Shown in pieces: positions 29,878 through 38,506 of a DNA stretch of 64,000 bases; the first letter of the stretch is position 1, and each line of letters begins with the position of its first letter. This DNA is from Nannocystis sp. RBIL2 (GTDB lineage Bacteria; Myxococcota_A; Polyangia; Nannocystales; Nannocystaceae). Both the position numbers and the translations under genes were made by a program. The stretch is taken from positions 4,572,001 through 4,636,000 of the forward strand of contig NZ_JAPNJW010000001.1 of the NCBI RefSeq assembly GCF_026626745.1. The letters run 5' to 3'. The notes under the pieces were generated by a model. That model did not search any database and was not told where the DNA came from. It saw only the letters and a program-made list of their open reading frames with translations.

Positions 29878-30339
29878 ATGAACCAGCGGACCTCGTGGAC
29901 CCTCGCGCTCTCTCTCGCCACCCTCGTCGCCCTGCCGAGCTGCAAGAAGGAAGCGACCACGCCCCCCGACGGCGCCGGCGGCGGTGATGCAGCCGCAGGC
30001 GAGGGCGGGGGCAGCAACGGAGGCGGCGGGTCGGACGGCGCCAGCGAAGAGCCTCTCACCGCCGACACCTTCGAGGAGGCGATGCAGGCCAGGCAGGGCG
30101 ACGTCGCCGATTGCTTCGCCCAGGCCAAGGAGGCGAAGCCCGACCTGGCGGGCAAGCTCGCCCTCGACGTCACGGTGGCCGGCGACGGCTCGGTGTCCGC
30201 GATCAAGTTCACCGACACGAGCACGATCAAGGAGGCCAGCATCACCTCCTGCATCGAGGAGAAGGCCAAGGGCTGGAAGTTCAACAAGACCAGCGACGGC
30301 AACCCGATGACCCTCGGCTACTCGCTCAACCTGTCGTGA
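29878..30339 (+). CDS. lipoprotein with AgmX/TonB-C-like domain
   Basis: 153 aa. Signal peptide MNQRTSWTLALSLATLVALP with lipobox ending PSC, then a Gly/Ala-rich linker (GGGDAAAGEGGGSNGGGGSD), then a small domain of about 95 residues. In that domain, CFAQAKEAKPDLAGKLALDV, TVAGDGSVSAIKF, ITSCIEEKAKGWKF and MTLGYSLNLS follow the beta-alpha-beta pattern of the AgmX/PglI C-terminal domain common in myxobacteria, with the two Cys probably paired. The same fold appears at the end of the kinase at 55854-57527. Probably periplasmic; role unknown. It diverges from the retron operon. Confidence 0.85.
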   Translation: MNQRTSWTLALSLATLVALPSCKKEATTPPDGAGGGDAAAGEGGGSNGGGGSDGASEEPLTADTFEEAMQARQGDVADCFAQAKEAKPDLAGKLALDVTVAGDGSVSAIKFTDTSTIKEASITSCIEEKAKGWKFNKTSDGNPMTLGYSLNLS

Positions 30340-30401
30340 AGGCATGCGCGGCCCCGCGCGGCCCCGCCCCTTCCTTATTACCTGGCTCGAAGGACATAGG
30401 C

Positions 30402-30730
30402 ATGAGGACCCGAACATCCGCGCAGCCCTGCTCGCTTGCGCCGCGCTCGCCTGCGGCCCGCAGACGAGCGAGACCGCGGGCGAGACCGCGACCACCACCA
30501 CCACCGGCGGCCCCGTCGGCCCGTGCGCGCTCGAGCCGAAGGCCACCGAGTGCGACAACATGTTCGTCGGCTACTACTTCGACCCGACGTCGATGACGTG
30601 CAAGTCGTTCGATTACGGCACGTGCGGCGGTGAGGTGGTGCCCTTTAAAAAGCTCGAGGACTGCCGGGTCGAGTGCGAGGCCTGCGAGACCGACTGCTGG
30701 ACGTCGACGGGAGCGTCGAGCGGAGGCTGA
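30402..30730 (+). pseudogene. Kunitz-like lipoprotein with probable 1-nt frameshift
   Basis: Starting at ATG 30402, one missing base near 30411 would restore MRTR-NIRAALLACAALAC, a perfect lipoprotein signal, joined to the downstream frame. That frame continues with a Thr-rich linker and a Cys module: GPCALEPKATEC, YYFDPTSMTCKSFDYGTCGG, VVPFKKLEDCRVEC. The spacing of six Cys and the YYFDP...C..F.YG.CGG core match the Kunitz/BPTI protease-inhibitor fold. As it stands the only in-frame start is ATG 30344, giving an oversized n-region. So this is either a recent frameshift or a sequencing error. Bacterial Kunitz proteins are rare; the target protease is unknown. Confidence 0.6.
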
Positions 30731-30856
30731 GCGCGCCTGAGTTCCGCTCGAGGCGCCCGCGTATCTCGCCGAGAGCGAGCGAACGGCCGCATGAGTCGCT
30801 CCCCAGGCTCGGTCCCGTGACAGGCCCGGATGTCGGTGGCATGCTGCCCGGCGTTC

Positions 30857-32101
30857 ATGCCCATCGCCCGCCTCCAGCTCACGGACTTCACGGTCTTCAA
30901 GCAGGCCAGCTTCGAGTTCTGCCCGGGGATCAACGTGCTCATGGGCGAGAACGGGACGGGGAAGTCGCACGTGCTCAAGGCGATGTACGTGGCGCTGCGT
31001 GGGGCCGCAGAGGTTGCGGAGTTCAAGAAGACCGCACCGACCAGCGAGATCCGCCCTGAAGCCCGGTATTTCATCAAAATCGCGACGGTTTTTCGCCCGG
31101 ATTCGCACGAACTCCATCGATTGATCCGTCGCAGCGAAAAATTTTGGGCGCTCCAGCTCCTCGCTGTTGGTGGCGAAGGGCTGGAAATGCGCTGCAAGCA
31201 GCGGGGCGCCGACTACTTGTCGGTGGTCTCTAGCCTGCGCTCGCAACCCACCTTGTTCGTCCCGCCCCGCGAAGTCCTGGCGATGTACAAGGGCTTTGTG
31301 GCGGCCTACGAGAGCCGCGAGCTCGACTTCGACGAGACGCACTACGACATCTGCAAAGCCCTCGGGGCAGCCCCGCTCAGGGGAGCTCGTGCAGAAGCCG
31401 TTCGCGACCTGCTCGCACCGTTGGAGAAGATCCTGGGCGGGAAAGTATTGCTGAAGGGCGATCGCTTCTACGTCCAACAAGGCGACGCCGAGACGGAGGC
31501 CCACCTGCTCGCCGAAGGGCTGCGGAAGATCGCCGGCCTCGCCTATCTGGTCGCGAACGGTTCGCTGACACGCGACACTGTATTGTTCTGGGACGAGCCC
31601 GAGGCCAGCCTGAACCCGCGGCTCGTGGTGCAGGTGGTCGAGTTCGTGCGCGCGCTCGCACGCGCGGGCGTGCAGGTGTTCCTGGCCAGCCACGACTTCT
31701 TGTTGTTGCACCGCCTTTCACAACCGGCCGAGCACGCGCTCGAGTCGGCGGTCCCGATCCGCTTTTTCTCGCTGTATCGACCGAAATCAGCCGCTGCGGT
31801 CGAGGTCGAGACCGGCGCTACGCTCGCCGACATCGAACACAACGCCATCCTCGACGAGTTCGCGAGCTACTACGACGACGAACGTGCCTATTCGTGGCGC
31901 GACATGACAGGCGAAGCGCCCCCAGCAAAGCCGTCCGGAAAACCGGTCCGCAGGGCCTCTACGACGACTCCAGCGCGCCGGGCGCCCAACAAGGTCCGAA
32001 CGAGGAAGGCGTCGGCCGAACGACCGCCGAGACAGCAGTCCGCGAAGAAGCAGTCCGCGAAGAAGCTGGCCGCGAAGAAGAAGGCCGCGAAGAAGTCATG
32101 A
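30857..32101 (+). CDS. compact AAA ATPase (AAA_21/OLD-like), candidate defence gene
   Basis: 414 aa from the ATG at 30857 (MPIARLQLTDFTVF), which matches where such proteins start; ATG 30830 adds nine residues. Walker A is MGENGTGKS (about 30-38), Walker B is TVLFWDEPEASLNP (about 244), followed by a His-switch-like LASHDFLLLHRLS. This is the SMC/RecF-like ABC ATPase layout found in OLD, PARIS AriA and Septu PtuA proteins. There is no long coiled coil or Toprim domain. The C-terminal 70 residues are a histone-H1-like Lys/Ala tail (KKLAAKKKAAKKS). Several stretches have AT-richer codons than the surroundings (around 31065-31150), a sign of transfer. It overlaps the next gene by 4 bp (ATGA). 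Confidence 0.85.
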   Translation: MPIARLQLTDFTVFKQASFEFCPGINVLMGENGTGKSHVLKAMYVALRGAAEVAEFKKTAPTSEIRPEARYFIKIATVFRPDSHELHRLIRRSEKFWALQLLAVGGEGLEMRCKQRGADYLSVVSSLRSQPTLFVPPREVLAMYKGFVAAYESRELDFDETHYDICKALGAAPLRGARAEAVRDLLAPLEKILGGKVLLKGDRFYVQQGDAETEAHLLAEGLRKIAGLAYLVANGSLTRDTVLFWDEPEASLNPRLVVQVVEFVRALARAGVQVFLASHDFLLLHRLSQPAEHALESAVPIRFFSLYRPKSAAAVEVETGATLADIEHNAILDEFASYYDDERAYSWRDMTGEAPPAKPSGKPVRRASTTTPARRAPNKVRTRKASAERPPRQQSAKKQSAKKLAAKKKAAKKS

Positions 32102-32700
32102 CCGATCCGGCCCGAACTTTTCGCGAGGAAGACCTCGACTTCACCTTCGATGCGACCTGGACGATCGCTCGCCAGTGGGACACGGAGTCGGTGTTCCTGA
32201 CGCTGCGCGATTGGGTCCCCGGTTCGCACGGCGTCGACTTCGTCGGTGTGCGAGCCGGCAAGCCCAACCTCTTTTTTATCGAAGTAAAGGACTATCGCAC
32301 GAGTGAAGACCGCGGCTCGACGCGCGACAAGGTCGAGAACAGCGGTGAAAGGTTGGCCGAGCTTGTCGGCGCCAAGGTTCGCGATACCGTGGCGGGGCTC
32401 ATCGGAGCGGCGCGAGCAGCTCGAGATCCGGACTGGAAGCAGGCCCGGCTCGCGCTCTCCGTTGAGAAGGGGAATGTTTGGGTCGTGTTGTGGATCGAGC
32501 ACGCCGGGCTTGCTGGCCCGGTCAAGGTGAGGCGTCAGCGGGAGAGTATCGGGACCGGAGTCCTGCAAGAGAGCATCCGCCGACGCACCCGCTGGTTGCA
32601 CGCACGCGCCCTCGTCTGCTCCCGCGATGGAGAGTGTTTGCCGGGGCTCACCGTGAAGAGCATCGCCCAGGCCGAGCGCGTGCCGGGTCGCCGACGCTGA
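32098..32700 (+). CDS. PD-(D/E)XK nuclease-like protein paired with AAA ATPase
   Basis: 200 aa. The ATG lies inside the stop region of the ATPase gene (ATGA overlap), so the two are a translationally coupled pair. Residues about 42-66 read GSHGVDFVGVRAGKPNLFFI then EVKDYR, the D-x(n)-ExK signature of the PD-(D/E)XK nuclease fold. A Lys-rich and Arg-rich C-terminal half (RRRTRWLHARALVC) could contact DNA. I do not recognise a named family. By analogy with two-gene ATPase/nuclease systems, the ATPase would sense or license and this protein would cut nucleic acid. Activity is not shown by sequence alone. Confidence 0.7.
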   Translation: MTDPARTFREEDLDFTFDATWTIARQWDTESVFLTLRDWVPGSHGVDFVGVRAGKPNLFFIEVKDYRTSEDRGSTRDKVENSGERLAELVGAKVRDTVAGLIGAARAARDPDWKQARLALSVEKGNVWVVLWIEHAGLAGPVKVRRQRESIGTGVLQESIRRRTRWLHARALVCSRDGECLPGLTVKSIAQAERVPGRRR

Positions 32701-32905
32701 GCCGAGCGGAAGCGGGAGGGCGTGGACGAAGCACCACGTGGTGCAGGTGCTCTCGCGGTGTCATTGCGTCTCCGGCGTCGTCGGCTTCGATGGCACAGGT
32801 CCTCTGGAGCAGTTGGTGGGGCATGTGAACGACGGCCAGAGCTGCACACGCCCCTTCTCGACAATGACGGCGAGTCCTCGGTCCGCGGCGGATACTCGCC
32901 GCCCG

Positions 32906-34660
32906 TCACGCGCGCGCGGGCACTGCGAGCACGGCGATCTCGCCCTTCTCCGAGCCCACGACCATGCGCGCGCCGGCGGGGTCGAAGGCGATCGCGGTGA
33001 CACGGCCCGTCTTGTCGAGCACCTTCTGGCTGGCCAGGACCTCGCCGCCCGGATAGGCGAGCAGCACGACCTGGCCGTCGAGCTTGCCGATCGCCACGCG
33101 GGCGCCGTCGGGGTGGAAGGCGAAGGTCGTCACGCCCTGGCTCGCTTTCTCGAGCGCGGCGTGGGCGGGCTTGCCGGTGGCGAGCGCGTAGCTCCGCAGC
33201 GACTGCGCCTCGGCCGACCAACCGCTCATCCGGCACAGCGCGACCAGGTGCTCGCCTGCAGGATCGAAGCGCACCTCGTCCGTGGCCCCGCCGCCCCACG
33301 GGACGCCGAGCGGATGCGCCTTCCACAGCTTGCGTCCGCTCTCGACGTCGACCCAGCGAAACTCCCTGCCGCCGAAGTCGCCCCAGAGGACGTGCCGGCC
33401 GTCGGGAGACAGCAGCGCCAGCGAATAGGTGTCGGTGGGCGGCCCGCCGACGCGCGCGCGCTCGGACCACTCCTTGGCGCCGGGCGAAGCGACAGTGCGC
33501 AGCGAGACGCCGGTGGCGGTCGGCACCGCGACGGTCGTGCCGGCCGCGTCGACGCTCGAGAGCGAGACGCTCGACGTGTGCGAGTACTTCTCGCACATGA
33601 GCTCGCGCTCGACGTCGCCGTCCGGCTCCCACACCCACACGCGCACGCCCTGGTCCTGCAGGCTGAAGACCATGCGGCCGTCGGGCAGGAAGTCGATGCC
33701 GCCGCACTCCCACGCGTCGCACTCCGGCGCGAAGGTCCGCTGGCGCTCGCCGGTAGCGACGTCGACGCGGCTCAGCAGGTGATCGGGGCCGCCGTAGTTG
33801 GGCGACTGCGCGACCACCAGCCAGGTGCCGCTCGGGTCGAAGCGCAGGCGGTGGATCGGCTTGGTGCGGTCCGGCCCGCGGTAGCGGTGCAGCGGCGCGA
33901 ACGGCCCCGCGGAGGCCCGCGGCTTGCGAGCGGGCTTGGCCGCGGCGGCGACCGGGTTGGCGGCCAGCGCGTCGGCGAAGCGCTCGATGTCAGGCGCCGG
34001 GCTCTTCGTCGGCCGGACCACGATCGACTGATTCTCCGACTTCGGCCGCTCGACCGCGAAGCCGGCCTCGACCAGGGCGTCGCACACGCGCCCGGCGTCG
34101 CCGCGCCAGTACAGGTGGAGCTTCGAGGTCAAGCGCCCGACCGCGTCGAAGGCGTCGTGCGACTGCTCGTGCCAGAACACGGCGGTCTGCTCCGGGTCGC
34201 GCTCGCGCTCGGCGACGATCTCCCAGCCCGCGCTCTGCGTCGAGCCGGCGCACGCGAGGGCGATCACCTTGCGCTTGGCGAGCGCGGCGAACACTTCGAT
34301 GAGCTTCACGAGATCGGAGGTCGCCGCCTCGGAGCGCGGGCTGAGGACGAGCGTGCCGTGCTCGGCGTAGTCATCGCGCTTGGCCTCGCTCTCGTCGATG
34401 CGCACGACCAGCTTGCGCCGCGCGAAGGCCGTCTGCAGCTCGGCGCGCGAGGTGCCCCACCACATCGGCAAGGACCGGATCAGCGCGCCCTTGTTGTCGA
34501 AGGCCTGGTCGGCCGCGCGACTCCAGTACACGAAGCCGTAGCCCTCGCCCTCGTCGCGCGGCGAGAACTCGGCGAGCGCGGCGTCGTCGACCGCGGCGAA
34601 GACGTCGAGGCCGTCGACTTCGCGGAGGATCCGCTTGAGCAGCGTCTTGGTGATCGTCAC
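32906..34660 (-). CDS. WD40-like beta-propeller protein
   Basis: 584 aa. I chose GTG at 34660 (VTITKTLLKRILREVDGL); the longer upstream frame is not protein-like. Residues 1-230 form an alpha/beta region with no family I recognise (FVYWSRAADQAFDNKGALIR, KVIALACAGS). From about 260 come WD40-type blades (IHRLRFDPSGTWLVVAQSPN, GGIDFLPDGRMVFSLQDQGV, VTTFAFHPDGARVAIGKLDG, VTAIAFDPAGARMVVGSEKG). It is probably cytoplasmic: no signal or membrane segment. It may be a scaffold. The propeller resembles the N-terminal part of the giant retron-operon protein, but the two are not in one operon. Confidence 0.85.
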   Translation of the reverse strand: MTITKTLLKRILREVDGLDVFAAVDDAALAEFSPRDEGEGYGFVYWSRAADQAFDNKGALIRSLPMWWGTSRAELQTAFARRKLVVRIDESEAKRDDYAEHGTLVLSPRSEAATSDLVKLIEVFAALAKRKVIALACAGSTQSAGWEIVAERERDPEQTAVFWHEQSHDAFDAVGRLTSKLHLYWRGDAGRVCDALVEAGFAVERPKSENQSIVVRPTKSPAPDIERFADALAANPVAAAAKPARKPRASAGPFAPLHRYRGPDRTKPIHRLRFDPSGTWLVVAQSPNYGGPDHLLSRVDVATGERQRTFAPECDAWECGGIDFLPDGRMVFSLQDQGVRVWVWEPDGDVERELMCEKYSHTSSVSLSSVDAAGTTVAVPTATGVSLRTVASPGAKEWSERARVGGPPTDTYSLALLSPDGRHVLWGDFGGREFRWVDVESGRKLWKAHPLGVPWGGGATDEVRFDPAGEHLVALCRMSGWSAEAQSLRSYALATGKPAHAALEKASQGVTTFAFHPDGARVAIGKLDGQVVLLAYPGGEVLASQKVLDKTGRVTAIAFDPAGARMVVGSEKGEIAVLAVPARA

Positions 34661-34713
34661 GCGACGGAGGATACCCGCATCCAAGGCGCGGTCTCTCCGG
34701 CCAAGCACGAGGT

Positions 34714-34825
34714 GCAGCGGACCGCCGAGCTCTCGGCGACGCCCGGAGGCTCCGCTGCGGCCTCGGCTCGCAAGTCGTGGCGCCGGGCTGCAGCGGACGC
34801 GCCCGAGCTTTCGGCGACGCCCGGA
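34714..34825. repeat. two-copy degenerate direct repeat
   Basis: GCAGCGGAC followed by CCGAGCT and TCGGCGACGCCCGGA occurs at 34714 and again at 34790, 76 bp apart. It fills the gap between the divergent propeller and SDR genes. Confidence 0.6.
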
Positions 34826-34886
34826 CGCTGCCGCGGCGGGCCGCCGATGCCGCTGGCAGCGGGCGCGGGCAGTGATATGCAGGGCC

Positions 34887-35660
34887 ATGAACTCTTCACC
34901 CTCCACGCGCGGCGCCATCGTCACCGGAGCGGGCCGCGGGATCGGGCGGGCGATCGCCCGCGCGCTGCTGGCCGACGGCTACCGCGTGGTCCTCGTCGAC
35001 GTCGACCGCGAGGCCGGCGAGGACGCGCTTCAGACCCTCGCGCGAGCGGACGCCGCATGGTTCGTGCAGGCCGACCTGAGCCGCGAGGCCGAGGTCGCGG
35101 CCGCGGTCGCCGAGGCGTTGACGCGGCTCGGTCGCCTCGACGCTCTGGTCAACAACGCGGCAGTCGCCGACCCTCACGCCGGGCCGCTGACGGCGCTGCC
35201 GCTGGCCCGCTGGGAGCGGGTGCTGGCGGTCAACCTCACCGGGCCGATGCTGTGCTGCAAGCACGCGGCGCCGCACCTTCAGGCGACGCGCGGGGCGATC
35301 GTCAACGTCGCGTCGACGCGCGCGCACCAGTCCGAGCCCGACACCGAGGCGTACGCCGCCAGCAAGGGCGGGCTGGTCGCGCTGACGCACGCGCTGGCGC
35401 GCAGCCTGGGCCCCGCGGTCCGCGTCAACTGCGTCAGCCCGGGGTGGATCGACACCCGCGAAGAGCGCGGGCCGGGCCGCCCCGAGCCGCCGCCGCTGCG
35501 ACCGATCGACCACGCGCAGCACCCCGTGGGCCGGGTCGGCCGGCCCGACGACGTCGCGGCGATGGTCGCTTTCCTGTTGTCGGACCGCGCCGGCTTCGTC
35601 ACCGGCCAGGACTTCGTGGTCGACGGCGGGATGACGCGCGCGATGGTCTACGCCGAGTAG
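34887..35660 (+). CDS. SDR-family oxidoreductase
   Basis: A 257-aa classical short-chain dehydrogenase/reductase. The NAD(P) loop is VTGAGRGIGRA (residues about 12-22). The NNAA motif is LVNNAAVAD. The active site is seen as IVNVASTRA with YAASK, giving the Ser-Tyr-Lys set. PGWIDT and GQDFVVDGGMTRAM close the C-terminal. An acidic residue after beta-2 (LVDVDRE) favours NAD(H) over NADP(H). I chose ATG 34887 because the fold begins immediately after it. The substrate cannot be told from sequence; genes nearby do not suggest a pathway. Confidence 0.92.
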   Translation: MNSSPSTRGAIVTGAGRGIGRAIARALLADGYRVVLVDVDREAGEDALQTLARADAAWFVQADLSREAEVAAAVAEALTRLGRLDALVNNAAVADPHAGPLTALPLARWERVLAVNLTGPMLCCKHAAPHLQATRGAIVNVASTRAHQSEPDTEAYAASKGGLVALTHALARSLGPAVRVNCVSPGWIDTREERGPGRPEPPPLRPIDHAQHPVGRVGRPDDVAAMVAFLLSDRAGFVTGQDFVVDGGMTRAMVYAE

Positions 35661-35668
35661 GTTCTTTC

Positions 35669-35692
35669 GGACATGTCCATGAAGTCATGTCC
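35669..35692. repeat. imperfect GGACATG palindrome after the SDR gene
   Basis: GGACATG and CATGTCC arms around a 10-nt loop, with flanking TTCGG/CCGAA-like extension. It lies between convergent genes and may serve as a terminator. Confidence 0.5.
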
Positions 35693-35718
35693 CTCCGAAC
35701 AGCTCGTCGGCGCCGCAG

Positions 35719-37077
35719 TCAGCTGCCGGTGACGTAGACGATGCCGAGGCACATCTCGTCGCCGGTGCCCTCGCCCCACAGGATGTCCTTGGCTTGCTGC
35801 TGCACCCCGTCTTCGACCGGCTGGTTGGCGGCGGTGTTGTCCCACTCGCACTCCAGGCGCAGTTGATCGCCGGGGCGCACCGTCACCGGGGCGGTGAGCT
35901 GGTAGCTGCCCTGCCAATTGAAGTCCCAGCGCGGGATGTCGAGAAGGCAGGTGTCCTGACCGCCGGTGATGGCCAGCGAGCCGCGCACGCCGCGGGTGTG
36001 CATGTGCAGCGCGGCGGCGTGGACGACGAAGGGATCGCCGGCTGCAAGCCCGCCGTCGGGGAACAGCAGCGGGAGGTAGTTGCTGACGTCGGCGGCGAAG
36101 CTGTGGACGACGCTGGCCTCGCCCGCGGGGATCAGCATCGGCTCGCTGCCCTGGACCCACGCCGGGTTGGTGAACGGCATCATCACCGCGACCCGGTCGA
36201 CGCTCGCGGCGGTGCGGATCTGGATCCGCGACTGATCGGGCCCCGCGCCCGGGTAGGTGTGGTAGTGCATCTGCACCGCGACGAGGGAGCCCGGCTGCAC
36301 CTTGATGCCTGTCCCTTCGGGCATGTCGCCCGGGGCGCCGCCGGGGACCCAGGCGCCGAGCCAGGGCACGCGGCCGTCGTTGATCTTGCCGCCGCTCGGG
36401 CCGCCGTAGCACAGGTAGCCGGGGTCGGGGTCGGCCTCGTCGAGCGCGCGGTAGGCCTCCGCCTGCTCGGGCGGGATGGCGAAGGCGATCACGTGATGCA
36501 CGATCTGCCGCTCGCCGGGCGTCACGCTGAGCGCGGTCACGAAGGTCTCCTGGTCTTCGGGCCAGGGCATCAGGAAGCAGCGGTACTCGTCGGGCGCGAT
36601 CGTCGGGGTGTAGGGCTCGGGCAGCTGGAGGTCGATGTCGAACTCGATCGGCTCGGGCGCCTGTGCGGGCGGAGGCGCGTCGGCGGGGTCGCCCTCGGGC
36701 GCGCCGAGCTCGACCCAGTCGAGCACGACCTGGCGCGTATCGTCGTCGATCGAGCGGTCGTGGAGGTAGGTGCCGCAGGCGGCGTCGGGCGGCCACGGGG
36801 GCATGGTGCCGGCCATCAGCGAGGCCGGCAGGGCGCTGGCGACCGCGCTGGCGTCGGCGTACGAGGCGAGCGAGAACGGGGCGAGGTTGCCGGGGCTGTG
36901 ACAGCCGACGCACTTGGCGTCGAGGACCGCCTTGACGTCGCGCCAGTAGGTGACCGCCGCGGCCTCGCCGGTGGTCGAGCTGCCGGCCGTGTCGCTGCCG
37001 CCGTCGCTGGTGCCGGAGACGTCGCCGCACGCGACGAGGAGGAGGCCGAGCGGGAAGATCGCGGTGATGCGCTGCAT
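35719..37077 (-). CDS. copper type II monooxygenase-like lipoprotein with heme motif
   Basis: 452 aa from ATG 37077 (MQRITAIFPLGLLLVACGD), a clear lipoprotein signal. A short c-type cytochrome-like segment carries CVGCH (about 63-67). The rest matches the two-domain copper monooxygenase fold (PHM/DBM type): HHV in RQIVHHVIAF, the HxH pair in MHYHTY and in LHMHTR, and a downstream Met-containing strand. Such heme/copper fusions are known from myxobacterial genomes without an assigned substrate. It starts 10 bp after the histidine-kinase stop, so it is probably the third gene of that operon. Confidence 0.8.
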   Translation of the reverse strand: MQRITAIFPLGLLLVACGDVSGTSDGGSDTAGSSTTGEAAAVTYWRDVKAVLDAKCVGCHSPGNLAPFSLASYADASAVASALPASLMAGTMPPWPPDAACGTYLHDRSIDDDTRQVVLDWVELGAPEGDPADAPPPAQAPEPIEFDIDLQLPEPYTPTIAPDEYRCFLMPWPEDQETFVTALSVTPGERQIVHHVIAFAIPPEQAEAYRALDEADPDPGYLCYGGPSGGKINDGRVPWLGAWVPGGAPGDMPEGTGIKVQPGSLVAVQMHYHTYPGAGPDQSRIQIRTAASVDRVAVMMPFTNPAWVQGSEPMLIPAGEASVVHSFAADVSNYLPLLFPDGGLAAGDPFVVHAAALHMHTRGVRGSLAITGGQDTCLLDIPRWDFNWQGSYQLTAPVTVRPGDQLRLECEWDNTAANQPVEDGVQQQAKDILWGEGTGDEMCLGIVYVTGS

Positions 37078-37087
37078 GGCTTCGAGT

Positions 37088-38506
37088 TCAGCACTCAAGT
37101 TGTGGAGAGAGTGTGGAGACCCGCGGCGGGGCGCTGACGGGGCCGTGGATCGTCGCTCGCAGGCCGCGGGGCTGCTCGCGGGCGAGGGTCAGGACGAAGC
37201 CGGCGCGGCTGCACACTTCTTGCGAGATCGCCAGGCCCAGGCCCCCGCCCTTCGGGTCGCGGCGGCGGGCCTCGTCGGTACGGAACGTCCGCTCGCCGAT
37301 CTTCGGCAGGTCGGCCGGGGGCACGCCGGGACCGTCGTCGACGACGGTGAGGCTGAACGAATCGGCACCTGTCTCTTCGAGCAGGATCGCCACGTGGCCG
37401 CCGGGGTCGCCGTGGGCCACTGCGTTGTGGACCAGGTTGGCCAGCGCCTGCTCGGCCATCGCCGGGTTGCAGCGGGCCCACAGCGCGGCGTCGGGGCGGG
37501 CGCCGTGGACCTCGATGCCGCGGGTGCGGCCGAGCGCGGCGAAGCGACGAGTGACGCGGTCGACGACGGCGCACAGATCCACGCGCAGGTCGCCGTGCAG
37601 CGGGTCGGCGCCCTCCTGCAGGCGGCACGCGAGGTAGAGGTTGTCGATCAGCGAGCCCATGTAGACGACGTCGCCGATGGAGCCGCGGACCAGGCCCTGA
37701 TCGTCGGCCGGGCGCGCGCCTCCGGCCAGCTGCTCGAGCGCGATCTGCAGCGACGCCAGCGGCGTGCGCAGGTCGTGGGCGATGTTGGCGAGGTGCTGCT
37801 CGAGCGCGCGATGGCGGGCCTCCATGCGCGCGGCGTCGGCGGCGATCCGCGCGTGGGCCTGGTCGAGCAGGGCCGAGAGCTGGCCGAGGTCGTCGCGCGC
37901 GGGGTCGCCGGCGGAGGCGTAGCCGGCGGCGTGACCGACCTGCTCGGTGGCGCGGCGCAGCTTCTCGAGGCGCAGGGCGATCGGTCGCACCGCGAAGAAG
38001 CTGGCGAGGCCGACGGTGAGGGCGACGCTGAAGGCGAGCAGGCCGAAGATGATCAGCAGCGCGTAGCGGCGCTCGGAGGTGCTGAGCTTCCAGCGCAGCT
38101 GGACCAGCGCGCACGGGCCGTGGTCGGCGGCGCGGCGCAGGCTGGCGCCGCCCCACGGGTCGATGAAGAAGTACATGCGCGTCGGCGCGGCCTCGCCGGC
38201 CTGCAGGCGCGCGAGCAGCTGCGGGTCGAGCGGCGGGGCGCCGGAGACCGCGGGCGCGAGGGTGTCGCCGTCGTAGACGTTGAGCTCGAGCTCCGGCCCG
38301 TGCTGCGCGGTGAAGGCGGCCGGGTCGCGCTCGCACTGGGCCAGCGAGATCGCGTCGAGCTGGGGCGCGAGCGCGCCGATCCGCCTGATCGCCTGCTCGA
38401 TGAACAGCGACGGCATCACCACCGCGACGAGGGCGACGCTGAGGCCGGCGCAGATCGCCGCGGCCAGGAACACGCGGCCGGACAGGCCGCGCAAGATCCG
38501 GGTCAT
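37088..38506 (-). CDS. sensor histidine kinase
   Basis: 472 aa. Start ATG 38506 (MTRILRGLSGRVFL) overlaps the regulator stop by 4 bp. Two membrane helices (about 11-33, and near 165-187: IIFGLLAFSVALTVGLASFF) enclose a periplasmic sensor region of about 130 residues. A HAMP-like linker is followed by the H-box (IAHDLRTPLASL), N-box (NLVHNAVAHGD) and G-boxes (VVDDGPGVPP, GGGLGLAIS). The ligand is unknown. Because the downstream gene encodes a copper/heme lipoprotein, a metal or redox signal is possible, but that is inference. Confidence 0.93.
   Translation of the reverse strand: MTRILRGLSGRVFLAAAICAGLSVALVAVVMPSLFIEQAIRRIGALAPQLDAISLAQCERDPAAFTAQHGPELELNVYDGDTLAPAVSGAPPLDPQLLARLQAGEAAPTRMYFFIDPWGGASLRRAADHGPCALVQLRWKLSTSERRYALLIIFGLLAFSVALTVGLASFFAVRPIALRLEKLRRATEQVGHAAGYASAGDPARDDLGQLSALLDQAHARIAADAARMEARHRALEQHLANIAHDLRTPLASLQIALEQLAGGARPADDQGLVRGSIGDVVYMGSLIDNLYLACRLQEGADPLHGDLRVDLCAVVDRVTRRFAALGRTRGIEVHGARPDAALWARCNPAMAEQALANLVHNAVAHGDPGGHVAILLEETGADSFSLTVVDDGPGVPPADLPKIGERTFRTDEARRRDPKGGGLGLAISQEVCSRAGFVLTLAREQPRGLRATIHGPVSAPPRVSTLSPQLEC

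Noticed and set aside
32701..32905. Minus-strand continuation of the propeller gene (DGRRVSAADRGLAVIVEKGR)
   Set aside because: Lies in a different frame beyond the stop; looks weakly blade-like but too short to support a gene or pseudogene.
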